64,000 nt of DNA from Platerodrilus igneus (taxonomy: Eukaryota; Arthropoda; Insecta; Coleoptera; Lycidae), in contig JARFIW010001452.1 in NCBI GenBank assembly GCA_036346225.1, forward strand, positions 434,001 through 498,000. The letters run 5' to 3'. Below are positions 9,807 to 23,506 of this stretch, one piece after another. The notes under the pieces were generated by a model. The model did no database searches, was not told the DNA's origin, and saw only the letters and a list, made by a program, of their open reading frames with translations. Both the position numbers and the translations under genes were made by a program. The stretch's first letter is position 1. Every line of letters starts with the position of its first letter.

Positions 9807-12800
9807 ATTATATATGCGCGTTCCGGTAAAAAAAAAAATTAGCACAACACCACTGATGTTTACCATTGTCCTTTAGTGGCTACCTTTCCCTCGTGTGTTG
9901 TCCATTAGACACCGGTTACTAGATTTAATCTTTTCCTTTGCTACTTTGAAATACTTAATAGCTTTAATCTCATTCTTCAGGTATTGTCTAGGTAAGTAAA
10001 CAGTGTACTATTACGATAAAATTGAAATACGTGGTCCATCTTCCTCGAACTTACCTTACCGGCAATATTAATTCTTAGATCTGTAAAATAACTGTAATTG
10101 TGGAAAAGTTTCCTAAATGGTCTTTGTATACTTTTGTGTATCTTTAAAAATGTAGTCACAATTACGGGAAAGTTATTAACAACATACTAGATTTCGAGGT
10201 AGGTATATTTCCATTACAAGCATGTATTAAAAATTCATCTGCATGGCGAAAATTACAACTGTAAATTAATTATGACATATAAAATTTAATAAGTTTTTAA
10301 AGTGCATTCAGAGTATGTAATTTAAATTTGGCAATGACTTTGCACAACTTAATTTACAAAAATAATCTTATTGCAAAAATTTCTCGGAATTATTCACAGT
10401 GCGATTCGAGTTCCGAATAAAACCGAAAATTTATGGCATAGAGTCATAATTATAGCTTGAAAAAATTCAAGGAATTTTGCATTATAATAAAGCCGTTATT
10501 AAAAGAAGTAATCTTATTTAAATGTATGGTATCCACTCAAGAGATGTTTATTTATATTTATTGTTTCAATGCATCTAAATTTCAGAGTTGAAAACATAAA
10601 TTTAAGGATTATTATGTATGATTCCCTGTAGTCTGTGTGTATTTATGGAAAAATACTAATAATGCATGCTGCACAGTATAACCCCACAAAATATATTTTT
10701 TGTATAATTTTTCCATTTTGCAAATCAACTTTTTACTACACTGGTAAATTGAATTAATGAAGATAATTAACTGCACCAGTCGTGTACAATTAATTGCGCG
10801 GAAACGTGTTTTGAAACATTAGTTCTGGTATTAAGTTATTCCATCGTTAATTATGCGGATTGGTATTTATAGAACCATTCTAAAAATTTCTGATTTTTAT
10901 TAATTTGTACCGCTATATATAAACATAGTCAAAAATGTTTCACGATTTGTTTATCCTACGTGCAATGCCAGCAAATTAAATAGCTAAGGATTGGATAACA
11001 TCTATGTAACCCCAGCGGTTCAACTTCAATGGCTGCAGATGGTAAAAAGTGAACGTAATTAATTAAAATTAATTAAATGAAATCGTTACTGACAAGCTTC
11101 TTTGCGTAGTTTCGTTATCTATTACATTCGAAAACGGTCAAAACTACATAGGCTGCATTTTTTCGGACGTCCACGATGTACTACTACAACAACGATGGCA
11201 AGAACTGAGTATGATAAGTATTTCCAAAGCGTTGCTTGAAAGTGAAGGTGCGATAACAATACTTCAGTGCATATAAAGCTGCTTGAATGTTGCATACAAG
11301 CCAAAAATTTCTTACTAAAAATACTTAGTAAAACGGAATCCTTTTGATAACAAATATTTTTTGACCCAAAGTTCTATTTATAGTCCCATGTTTACGTTAC
11401 AATCCAGCAAACTTAAACAAGGTGACAATTAGTACTTGTCATCATACGGTATAACACTGTCGGCACATTTATGGGCGCCAAAATAACATTTACAGACTAC
11501 CAACTCCTGTTTTACTTACGCTGACGTCGTTAATGCTACAAATGTGGTATATGTATAAACACAACCTGCATATGGCGTTAATATACCGTTGGAACTACAA
11601 CAACGTACTTGAAGGTTATACAAAAACGTCCATTTGACAATTGAATCCGACTAATAAATTACGTCGGTTTTAGTGAGATCAGAAAGCGTTAATCGGTGTC
11701 TTCAAGCAACTGAATAGGTTGAAAGTGTATTTCACTATTCAAATAACGTCCTTTAGATGTTGGATGACTGTAATTGTTAAGCTTTTAAACGATGTCGAAT
11801 CAAAGTTGGTGGTATAGTAATTATAATTGCCAAAATCTTAATCTCCAAATCAATTTTGCTTCAGTTTTGTGTTAGATACATATATTGCAGTGAAAAAATC
11901 ATATACAGGTCATTGAACACTATATTCTGTACATATAACACCCCAAAACCTGCAATATATAATTAGTATACTTATTTGCTCTTTGATTATGTTAGATTTA
12001 AAAGGGTTGTCGTCAAGTTTTTAACACAAATGTGCACGTCCATTGTGTATGATAAATTTTAAAAATGTAGATTTTGCATTATTAAAGGAAATTATTATCT
12101 AAAATGATAATATTCTCTAGTGGTATAGGTTGTAAAAGCTTTGCAATATTTTTTTTACGCAAAAGAGTAAATATTAAAAACATGCACGTACTATTATTAT
12201 AATAGCCTTATAGAAATATTTAATAGTTTAAAGGTGCTTTAGCTTTTTCAAAAAGGTCTTACCCAGTTTTATTGGTAATGTGCCCTTCGTTTACATTTTT
12301 GTATTTGTTGGAGCACAAATTTTATCTTAAGTAATACAAATATTCACCTCATAAACAAAAGCATCAAGAAATATATATCTAAGTAAAATAAACGGTCTTG
12401 TTAAATTACGTATAGAATTACTTACTATTATATATTGTTATAATAAAATTAGTCTGAAATTTGTACTGATGGTGACCTGGAAAGCTTGAGGCTTCACGAT
12501 TACATAAAATAGATCAAAATGTACCTTTGGTTGAGTGCTAATGTTGAACCGGCTCAAAATTGATTAATCAAATAAGTATAGCGATGGGTTGCTTAAAGGT
12601 CGTGCAACCGTTGCAATCCGACGTTGGTGTAAAATAATAACGTCGAAGAAACGTCAAAATGCTGATTGGTCAGTTTTATTAATACGGGTGTTGAAGCTGA
12701 CATTTTAAGAAAATAGAAAGCTTTGATACTATAGAAAAGCTATTTAAATGAAATTCAAAATCATGGGTATCTAAAAATGTTCTCCAGAGAAAAACTATTA

Positions 12801-13449
12801 GAAAAGGTTGTAGGAAAATGAGAACTTAAAACCGTAGCTTAACCATACAGCGTAAATAAGGTCATTGTTATCAGATACCGATCTGCAGGACTCCAATCAG
12901 GGTAAGCAAGCAGATGTTGAATGTCGATACAGCTACCCCATCGGTTAAAATTAACATAACAAGTACAATTTACGAAGCAAAAATTATTTTTCACCAAATA
13001 TCATCCTTCTAGTAATGTAGCACCACCTATTGCTACTGAATTCTCATTATCATAGATCAAGACTATCGTGCCCAACCAGCACTAGTTAATCTTTTTCCTC
13101 CATAATTGTACATAATATTAATGTTAGAAGAACAGGTACCAACATTAAAAAACTTAATGGCTCTAAGATTGGCAATATTTTGACGCAATGCCTTACCATA
13201 TATCTTACTTCTGCTTCCTAATACAGTTTTAATATTTTGTATAATGAAAAACATTTAGCTATTCCAAAAAATATACAAATTACTTAATTTATTTACATTT
13301 TTAAATTAAAAACTTGTTAAATAAAAAAACATACTTAACAAAATTCAACTAAGATATATGAATCAGCGCAAGCAGATTGGTGTTTAGTAATTGAAAAACT
13401 AATATATATTATACATAATTAGACGGAAAATATTTGGCTTTGAGGCGAG
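9807..13449. other. 3.6 kb without recognisable gene or mobile element
   Basis: Ordinary AT-rich sequence. All open frames are 60-63 codons or less and carry no motif I recognise. I see no tandem repeats, tRNAs or terminal repeats. It may be the oldest unique DNA in the window. Confidence 0.5.
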
Positions 13450-13772
13450 GTTCGAAACGCAGTAATTTTTTTCTTAACCATCCTCCCGAGTCTTTACGCT
13501 CGAACGAGTTCTCGTTTAGGTTACTGTTAGAAATAGATATTATTATTAAAAAACACAAAACACAAATCACTTAACACGCATATCCGAACAGTCTGCAATA
13601 GTTTTAGCAACAAGAAAGCAAGACTGTTCTTATATGCGTGTTAAGTGATTTGTGTTTTTTAGAAATAATATCTATTTCTAACAGTAACCTAACCTCAAAA
13701 AGCCAATCGCGGGACTCGTTCGAGCGTAAAGATTCTGTAGGATGGCTAAGAAAATATTTTTGCGTTCGAAAC
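13450..13772. repeat. Foldback element (long palindrome), 323 bp
   Basis: The left arm (13450-13593) and right arm (13622-13772) are inverted complements with scattered mismatches and a 28 bp spacer. The outer ends read GTTCGAAACGC and its complement. There is no coding capacity. The form is typical of foldback MITEs; the superfamily is not assignable because I see no clear target duplication. Confidence 0.8.
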
Positions 13773-14796
13773 AGCGTTTAAAGAAAATAAAAAAAAAATC
13801 AACCCAGCTGAAACAATTGTTATATTTAGTACTATAATTCCTGAACATTCACGCCGAATTAAAATTTCACAGATGAAAAATTTTGCATAAGTACTACTTA
13901 GGTAGCCAGAACTAACAAATAAAAAATTTTCCTAGTCTCACAAGATATTGGACAACATCTAGAAATAATTAAAAAGTCAAAACACTACTTTATTATTCCT
14001 AATACTACAACGGATATAAGTGAAAGACCTAAAATTAAAAACAATTATTGAATTGGTGCCATTAGTCGAAAATGGAAATATTACCAATATTTGTAAACAT
14101 TTATTAAACTTTTGTTTGTTGGAGTTGTATCTGAAACAGGGTTATCCAATTTTATTGTTGTGGGTTATCCTTGTGTAAAAAGAGATTGGGGTATATAGGC
14201 AAAAAGGCAATCCAGCATTCAAATTTCTAAAATTCAATGCCAAGGATGTTAGGCAGCCAATCTACGCATTTATTGCAAGAGCTGCGTAGGTAAAATAGAC
14301 TCACAAAACTGTATATTTGTTGTACATGCTGTATTAGTATGGGTCTGTATAAGAATTGTTCATTCAAAGTCTTCAGCTACTTTCACTATTACTTTATATC
14401 TTGTTTTGTTTTATAATAAAAAACTTGTTTTTGTCTGTAAACCAATTTGGTGTTCAATCCTAGTCCAGCATTGCACTGGTAAACAGTCATAAGTCAATTT
14501 TTTAAAGGTTTGATATCTAGTAACCCAATTGTTTGTATACCATTGGGGTAATAAGACATGTGTTGTTTAAGTAGATGATAACCAAAGCTATTATAGGTTT
14601 TAATTTCAGAGTAAATATTTATGGTTCCGGGTTGGGACCGTGTCATTTTATAAAAATAATAAAGATAAGAATGATAATATTAAATAGATAAGTGTAAAGA
14701 GAAGAGTTACTCCCGAACTAGCAGACTCACTAGCCCATTCAAATCCAAAAGGTGTCTTGTGGCGAAGTAACTGGTGAAAGTAGAGAAAGTGGTAGT
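13773..14796. other. No gene recognised
   Basis: AT-rich region between the foldback element and the Penelope remnant. The last ~150 bp (from about 14640) may be the 3' untranslated end of the Penelope element on the minus strand. Nothing else is supported. Confidence 0.4.
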
Positions 14797-16371
<1,575 letters not shown>

Positions 16372-17880
16372 TGCCTAGAAAGTATAAGTATTGATCCCCA
16401 GCTAGTGGAACAAGCTATACGTGTTGTATGTTGGGGAATTTCAATTCAGAGAGCAGTTGAAATGTATAATGTACCGCGACCAATTGTAAGGAAACGTTAT
16501 AAAAAATTTTAGCCTCTGAAAGAATTACATATTGGCTCTGGTAGAAAACCAGTAATGAGTACATAAAATGAAAACAGTTTAGCTACATTTTTGATGTTAG
16601 CTAGTAGTGTTGGATATGGACTAACGAGAATGAAATTTTAGATTTAATAAAACATTTTATGGAAATGAAACACATTCTCACCAGATGGTGTATTAATAAA
16701 GCTCCATGCGAAACCGGGTTACGAGTGTTTAAAAACATTAGTGGATCTGGTAGAAAAGTTGCCACTGTATTAGCATGGTAGCGCATATAATTGCATAAAA
16801 CTGCCAGTTTCATAATTTTCAATGACAAGGTGCATACGGAGGTCGTGCATTCCAAAAAAGGATTACCCAGAGACTGCTTATACCGCACAAGGAAAGAAGT
16901 GGATGCCGAGAGGAGGGTTTACACACTGGTTTGAAACTGTGTTTATGAAGTTAATTTCACCAAAAGAAACACGAAACGGAAAAAGGTAATATTGTTTTGC
17001 GACGGGGCAGCTGTTCATTAAGTTATGAATTCATTCAACAAGCACTTGCAAAAGATTTCAATCTTGTTAATTGCCACCCATTCGAAACATCACATGCAAC
17101 TGCTTGATAAAAGTTTTCAAGTCTCTCAAAGCTTATTGGAAATTAAGCTTATGTTAAAATATAATAAACAAAACCCTGGAACCATCTTACCAAATAGTGA
17201 ATTTGCAAAACAAATTAAAGATCTATGGAAAAATGTAGTTAGAGAAGAACTTTTAATATTGGGTTTCAGATCTACATTTGTTTCCGCTGGATATTGTTAG
17301 ATTTCTTTCCGATACATACGACCCAATTTAAACAGCAAAGTTTAAATTAAGTTTTTCAAATAAATCTACTATCACTGTCATAGCTACTTTTGGAACGCTT
17401 AATTCGTAATCTGTAGTAGAAAAGCAAAATGTTGTACGGAAATATAAATACTTCGTTCACATGCCCACCTGGATACGATGACAGTGCAACACAAAAGCAA
17501 ACCAATTTTGAAAGCTTTATAAAAATGTCATTTCACAAAAACTACTGGCAACTTCTAACAGTTTATTTAAAGCACGCAATAGCCTTTCGGACACTGGTGG
17601 AATTTTTACATGAAAAGAAGCTGTGCAAATATTAAAAACGAAAGAATTACAAAATAAAAGTAAAAGCACGAAGTTGATTTAAGAAGAGGGAAAAGAAGCT
17701 ATCTGAGGAGTTGAAATCTAGGCAATTAAAATCCAAGATGTCAAAACGTATCAAAAACATGTCAGATGACAACTCTACCACTTCCTACTCGGACGAAGAC
17801 ATTGTTTTCCAGAACGAGAGAGACGATTTAAATATTTCAAGTGTAGAGGAAACCAGTATTGATAAACTGTAAAGATGTAA
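16372..17880 (+). pseudogene. pogo/clz9-like transposase remnant
   Basis: Starts at 16372 with MPRKYKY, directly abutting the truncated Penelope. A psq-type helix-turn-helix follows after a frameshift (VCWGISIQRAVEMYNVPRP). The DDE_1 core is degenerate: a VILFCDGAAVH block near 16990 (catalytic D), then ISILLIATHSKHHMQLLDK, which corresponds to the family's CLPPNTSHHLQPLD motif. Next come NPGTILPNSEFAK-IKDLWKN and GFRSTFVSAG, as in pogo-like proteins where the last block ends IYPL. The C-terminal tail has an SDDNSTTSYSDEDIVF acidic stretch ending at about 17870. Stops throughout. The last ~650 bp lie inside a tandem duplication and recur at 20551. Confidence 0.75.
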
Positions 17881-19081
17881 TTTAAACAAGAATATTAATA
17901 TGCAGTGTATTGTGAAGCAGCTGGTTTATAGACAGAATTATAAAGCCCTATGTTGACCAAAAAGCAAAATTAAGTTTATACATTTGAATTTAGATAAATT
18001 ATAATGATCCAGTCGAGAAGATATTCATATTGTTGATAAGAAGTATATATTTTATGACCCTATAATATTGCAAAGTTCTGGACTCTACTGTAGAAAGACA
18101 AATTTTTTATATATTAAACATCAATACAAAAGCTGCAAGCAAATGTTTCTCATCCAAAACTGATAATTTGTACCAGTTTCTGGAATTGTATAATTTAAAA
18201 TGATGTTATAATTCAACAAAAATTATTTTCTTGTGCAGTACCTACATGTATAGTTGTTTTAATTTTTTTAGTTTAAAAATTCACATTGAAAGTTTTCCTT
18301 CTTTAATTTATGTAGGTTCCAAAGTTTAACGTCGTATATTTCAATAATTAATAAAGTTAAAAAACCAATTTGAAGATTTTTTTTATAATTTGCTAAAGTA
18401 TTTCTTACTACCTTGACAGGTCTGTCAGTATCTGTATTGTAAGTACAAACATATACAACTCATCTCTTACGTCTGCATGTGCGGAAAAAGGGACAAATTT
18501 TAAACAAAAATAAAAATTTTGTATAACTTCCCCAACAACGTTACAGGCAATGTAATTCTTATTATATAACAAAGGTAAAGAGCAGTCTAGGACTAAAATT
18601 TCGACAACCTGTAATTTGCAAGACTTTATGTATTACAGCTGTTCATCTCTTATTACCTCATTTGTCCATTATTACTCCATGGTACAATACATTTAATGAC
18701 TTCGATTTCAATAACTAGAATAGAGTTAATGGCATATGACATCAATTTCCATGATTTTTTGTATTATTGTGCATATTGCTTAAACTTAATTTTTAGTAAT
18801 GCTTTGAATTATATTTTTAAATTTTTGAGTTTTTTTATTCAAAAATGTACAACGTTTCTTCTTTGTCTACAAAGTATTCGCTACTATTACTACATATTGC
18901 TACTGTACTTACATTAAGATCCTTATTGAGAACTTCCTGGAAACCTTGAAAGAAGCAATCAAACGAATAAAAAATTACCTTAAAGAAATAATAATCTATA
19001 GGAACACTGTGGCACGATTTAAATAAAATTAAATAAAAAAAAAACCCTTAACCACAAATAATTCACTTGTTTGTTGTTGAG

Positions 19082-19199
19082 AACACTAGCCTGCGGGTGA
19101 GGAGAATATCCTCGATAGTGTTTAAAGCAACAATATAGTAAATTATAGGTTGGGAAAGTTCACTTCAGCCTAAGTGGTGAGGAGAATTCCTCTGAAGTG
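19082..19199 (+). other. Twin structured hairpins
   Basis: Hairpin 1 has an outer stem AACACTA (19082-19088) with TAGTGTT (19116-19122) and an inner stem GAGGA (19099-19103) with TCCTC (19109-19113). Hairpin 2 has an outer stem CACTTCA (19161-19167) with TGAAGTG (19193-19199) and the same inner stem (19179-19183, 19188-19192). The outer stems differ in sequence, but each pairs perfectly over 7 bp. The inner stem-loop is conserved. This looks like a duplicated RNA structure maintained by pairing. Confidence 0.7.
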
Positions 19200-19240
19200 T
19201 TCCAGAACAACAGCTAATATTTTTTTTTTTTAAGAGGTTT

Positions 19241-19283
19241 CCTACTGATGATGACCACATAGTGGTCGAAATACGTATCTAGT
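19241..19283 (+). ncRNA. Type I hammerhead-ribozyme-like motif
   Basis: CTGATGA at 19245-19251, one extra T, stem II GACCAC (19253-19258) with GTGGTC (19262-19267) closed by a 3 nt loop, then GAAA at 19268-19271. Stem III is the palindrome ATACGTAT (19271-19278), followed by C at 19279 as the expected cleavage nucleotide. Stem I is only 3 bp (19242-19244 with 19280-19282). Order and core nucleotides match type I hammerheads. The very short stem III resembles minimal hammerheads that work as dimers, as described in Penelope-like elements and retrozymes. Weak points: the extra T between the core and stem II, and the short stem I. Confidence 0.62.
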
Positions 19284-20550
19284 AATTTAAATATTATTTG
19301 TGGTTAAGGGTTTTTATTTAATTTTATTTAAAGAAATATCTCAAATATTTGCTAATTTTGCCAATTATGCTAATAAAAAGATTGGTTTAAGAAGCCTAAT
19401 TTCATAAATTAGATTTTATCATTTAAATTCTTTGTGGTATTCTAATACGGCGTGTTTTATATCTAGATAACGTAGTGAGTTAATTAATGCAATTACTGCG
19501 TTAACAAAAACTTACCGGGCTAAGATAAAATAACCACCTCGTTTTAAACCTCGATTTAAACATCGATTTACAAAATCTTACAAGTACCTAATCTGATCAT
19601 TTTAGCAAACAGAGGAGAAGGAATTTTGTATCAGGTCCGGACCTTTGTCAAACGAAGTATCGACCTCTGGTTAGAACAAACATTATAGCTTTATTGAAGC
19701 AAACAGAAAAAGATCTCTATCCATGTTTATGTTAGCAGCGGCACTAGTGACTGTTTACAGTATGATAAGTTGTAAGTACTTTTCCTCATTTAGTTGTGGC
19801 TTCTGATGTATGCACGTTACTTCTTCTAACATAGTTAAAATACTGTGAATGTCAGAACTGACAGAATTCTAAATAACTTCTGACCTAGGAACTATATAGA
19901 TTTTTAAAGTATATTTGTTTTACAATTCTTTTCCAATTGTAAAAACTAACCTTATGTTCTGAATGCTTTGCTAACAACATCCATTGTATTGCTCGATAGT
20001 TCCTTATTATCTGGGATAACACAAAGGTCTTTCGTTTCTGAGACCAAATTCACATCAAATATAGTGGATCAACACTCACGTCAAATAATAGTTCGATTGC
20101 TCGTAAAAATAAATTCAGCATAATTTCCTGTTTGCGTTTAGTGGGTTCCTTAGCAAGTAAACAACAAGGCAATTTAAACCTCTTTGCTTAAATTCTCAAT
20201 TGTGCATCGTATAGATTTCTTTGTATAGTTGTATACACTGAAGGCATTTGGAAATATATGTTATATATGAGACATTCCATCGCGCCGATGATGAAAATCT
20301 AAATAGAAGAGTTATGTGCGAAGCTTGAGGTACACCTAAAGTCGCATCATTCGATATGGAAATAACCTCCAATCGGTCTCTCAAATATAATATTACCAAA
20401 TTCAATTAATTGTTACACGTGCCAAAATTTTACAGTTTGATAAAAAGTATTGGATGACAAACTTTTCTTTTCAAGGCCCGTAGTAAGATTCGTAAAACTG
20501 GGTAAATTTCGACACTAATATCTAAAGAGACTAATAGGCTATCAGGTTTT

Positions 20551-23506
20551 AATGTAGTTAGAGAGCAACTTTTAATATTGGGTTTCAGATCTACATTTGT
20601 ATCCGCTGGATAATGCTAGATTTCTTTCCGATTCATACGACCCAACCCAAACAACAATTTAAATCAAGTTTTTCAAATAAATCTGCTATCACCGACCCAG
20701 CTACTTCTGGAGCACTTGAGTCGCAATCTGTAATAGAAAAGTAAAATGTTGTGCCAAAATATAAATACTTCGTTCACATGCCCACCAGGTTACGATGATA
20801 GTGCACCACAAAAACAAACCAAGTTTGAAAGCTTTATAAGAAGTCATTGCACAAAAACTACTGGCAACTTCTAATAGTTTATTTAAAGCACGCAATAGCC
20901 TTTCGGACACTGGAGCAATTCTTACATCAAAAGAAGATGTGCAAGTATTAAAAGAGAAGGAATTGTAAAATAAAAGAAAAAGCACGAAATTGATTTGAAA
21001 AAGGGAAAAGAAGCCAACTGAGGAGTTGAAATCTATGCCAATAAAATTCAAGATGTCAGAACGTATCAAAAACATGTCAGATGACAAATCTGCCATTTTA
21101 TACTTGGACGAAGATATGGTTTTCCAGAACGAGAGTGACAATTTAAATTTTTCAAGTGAAGAGGAAACAGTATTGATAAACTGTAAGATGTAACTTAAAC
21201 AAGAATATTGCTATACAGTGTAGTATGAAGCAGTTAGTTTATAGGCAGAACTATAAATACATATGTTGACCAAAAAATCAAGATTAAATGTATACATTTA
21301 AATTTAGATAAATTGGAATGACCCGGTCGAGAAGATATTGATATTGGGGATAAGAAGTAAATATTTTAGGGTCCTATAATATTGCAAGGTTCTGGCCACC
21401 TACTGTAAAAAGACACATTTTGTTATATGTTAAGCATCAATATTAAAATTGCAAGCAAATGTTTCTCACCCAAAACTGATAATTTGAACCAATTTCTGGA
21501 ATTTTATAATTTAAAATTATGTTATAATTCAACAAAAATTGTTTTCTTGTGCAGTACCTACATATAAAGTTGTTTTAATTTTTTTAGTTTAAAAATTCAC
21601 ATTGAAAGTTTTTCCTTCTTTAATTTTTTAGTAGGTTCTAAAGTTTAATGTCGTATATTTCAATAATTAATAAAGTTAAAAACCCAATTTGAAGGATTTT
21701 TTTAATAATATGCTAAAGTATTTCTTATTACTTTGACAGGTCTGTCAGTATCTGTATTGTAAGTACAAATATCATCTCTTAGTTCTGCATGGCCGGGAAA
21801 AGGGACAAATTTTAAACAAAAATACAAATTTTTTATAACCTTCCCCAACAACGTTACAGGCAATGTAATTTTTATTATGTAGCAAAGGCAAAGAACAGTT
21901 TAGGACTAAAATTTCGACAACCTGTAATTTGCAAGGCTTTATGTATTACAGGCGTACATCCCTTATTACTTCATTTGTCCATTATTACCTCAAGGTACAA
22001 TGCATTTAATGACCTCGATTTCAGTAACATAGAATAGAGTTAATGGCATCTGACATCACTTTCCACGATTTTTTGTACCATTTTGCATATTGCTTAAACT
22101 TAATTTTTAGTTATGCTTTGAATTACATTTTTAAATTTTTGTTTTTTTCTATTATTCAAAAATATACGTTTCTTCATTGTCTACAAAGTATTCGCTACTA
22201 TTACAACATATTGCTACTATACTTACATTAAGATCCTTATTGAAAACTTCCAACTTTGAAAGAAGCAATCAAACGAATAAAGAATTACCTAAAAAAATAT
22301 CTCAAATATTTGCTAATTTTGCCAATTATGCTAATAAGCAGATTGGTTTAAGAAGCCTAAATTCTATCATTTAAATTCATTTGTGCTATTCTAATACGTC
22401 ATGTTTTATATCTAGATAACGTAGTGAGCAAATTAATGCAATTAGTTTCAATTGATATACCCTGTTAACAAAAATGTAGCGGGCTAAGATAGAATAACCA
22501 CTTCGTAACTTACATTTAAACATCGATTTACAAAATCTTACAAGTACCTAGTCTGGTCGTTTTAGAAAACAGAGGAGGAGGAATTTTTTATCAGGTCCGG
22601 ACTTTTGGCAAACAAAGTATCGACCTTTGGTTAGAACAAACATTCTAGTTTTATTGGAGCAAACAGAAAAAGATCCCTAGCCATGTTTATGTTAGCAGTG
22701 GCACTAGTGACTGTGATATTTGTATATAACATGATAAGTTGTACTTTTTCTAGCCTAGTTGTTGCTGCTGTTTGCACGTTACTTCTTCAAGCACACATTT
22801 AGAATATTGTGAATATCAGAACTGACAGAATTCTAAATAACTTCTGACCTAGGAACGAAAGTATATTTACTTTTCAATTCTTTTCCAATTCTAAAAACAA
22901 ACCGTAGGTTTTGAATGCTTTGCTAACATAACGTTCATTGTATTGTTCGAAAGATCCTTATTATCTAGGATAGCACAAGGTCTTTCGTTTCTGAGACCAA
23001 ATTTACGTCAAATATAGTGGATCTACACTCACGTCAAATAATAGTTCGGTTGCTCGTAAAAATAAATTCAGCATAATTACCTGTTTGCGTTTAGTGGGTT
23101 CCTTTGCAAGTAAACAACAAGGCAATTTAGACCTCTTTGTATAAATTCTCAATCGCGTATCGTATAGATTTCTTTGTATAGTTATATACATTAAAGGCAT
23201 TTGGAAATATATGTTATATATGAGACATTCCATCGCGCCGATGATGAAAATCTAAATAGAAGAGTTTCAATGTGCGAAGCTTGAGGTACACCTAAAGTCG
23301 CATCATTCGATATGGAAATAAGCTCCAATCGGTCTCTCAAATATAATATTACCAAATTCAATTAATTGTTACACGTGCCAAAATTTTACAGTTTGATAAA
23401 AAATATTGCTTGACAAACTTTCCTTTTCTAGGCCCGTAGTAAGATTCGTAAAACTGGGTAAATTTCGACACTAATATCTAAAGAGACTAATAGGCTATCA
23501 GGTTTT
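20551..23506. repeat. Tandem segmental duplication, copy 2 (2,956 bp)
   Basis: Direct repeat of 17232-20550 without the 338 bp insertion. The junction at 20550/20551 is clean: TATCAGGTTTT at the end of copy 1 joins AATGTAGTTAGAGA. Copy 2 ends at TATCAGGTTTTAA near 23508, after which the sequence is unique. Its first ~650 bp (20551-21190) are a second pseudogene tail of the pogo-like element with additional decay. Confidence 0.9.

Larger units (their letters stand above)
18990..19327. mobile_element. 338 bp non-autonomous element with hammerhead-like core
   Basis: Flanked by direct repeats of TTAAAGAAAT (18980-18989 and 19328-19337). It is absent from the orthologous position of the second duplicate (near 22290), which retains one copy of the site. 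Inside: 28 bp of lead sequence, then an inverted repeat at 19018-19062 paired with 19287-19332 (AT-rich outside, CCCTTAACCACAAATAAT core). Two tandem hairpins, a poly-T stretch and a hammerhead-like core just before the right arm follow. No open frame. Retrozyme-like or Penelope-derived non-autonomous is my interpretation; a MITE is the main alternative. Confidence 0.75.
17232..20550. repeat. Tandem segmental duplication, copy 1 (3,319 bp)
   Basis: Begins inside the 3' part of the pogo-like pseudogene and runs through non-coding DNA. The same sequence, in the same order and orientation, restarts at 20551 with roughly 90% identity by eye. The length excess of this copy (about 360 bp) is almost wholly the 338 bp insertion at 18990-19327 plus its target duplication. 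Short frames such as 18696-18917 and 20196-20405 occur in both copies but show no protein-like conservation. Confidence 0.9.

Noticed and set aside
18696..20405. Paired short frames present in both tandem duplicates (e.g. 18696-18917 and 22043-22231)
   Set aside because: They are conserved only because the DNA was duplicated; frames are broken differently in each copy and have no recognisable domain.
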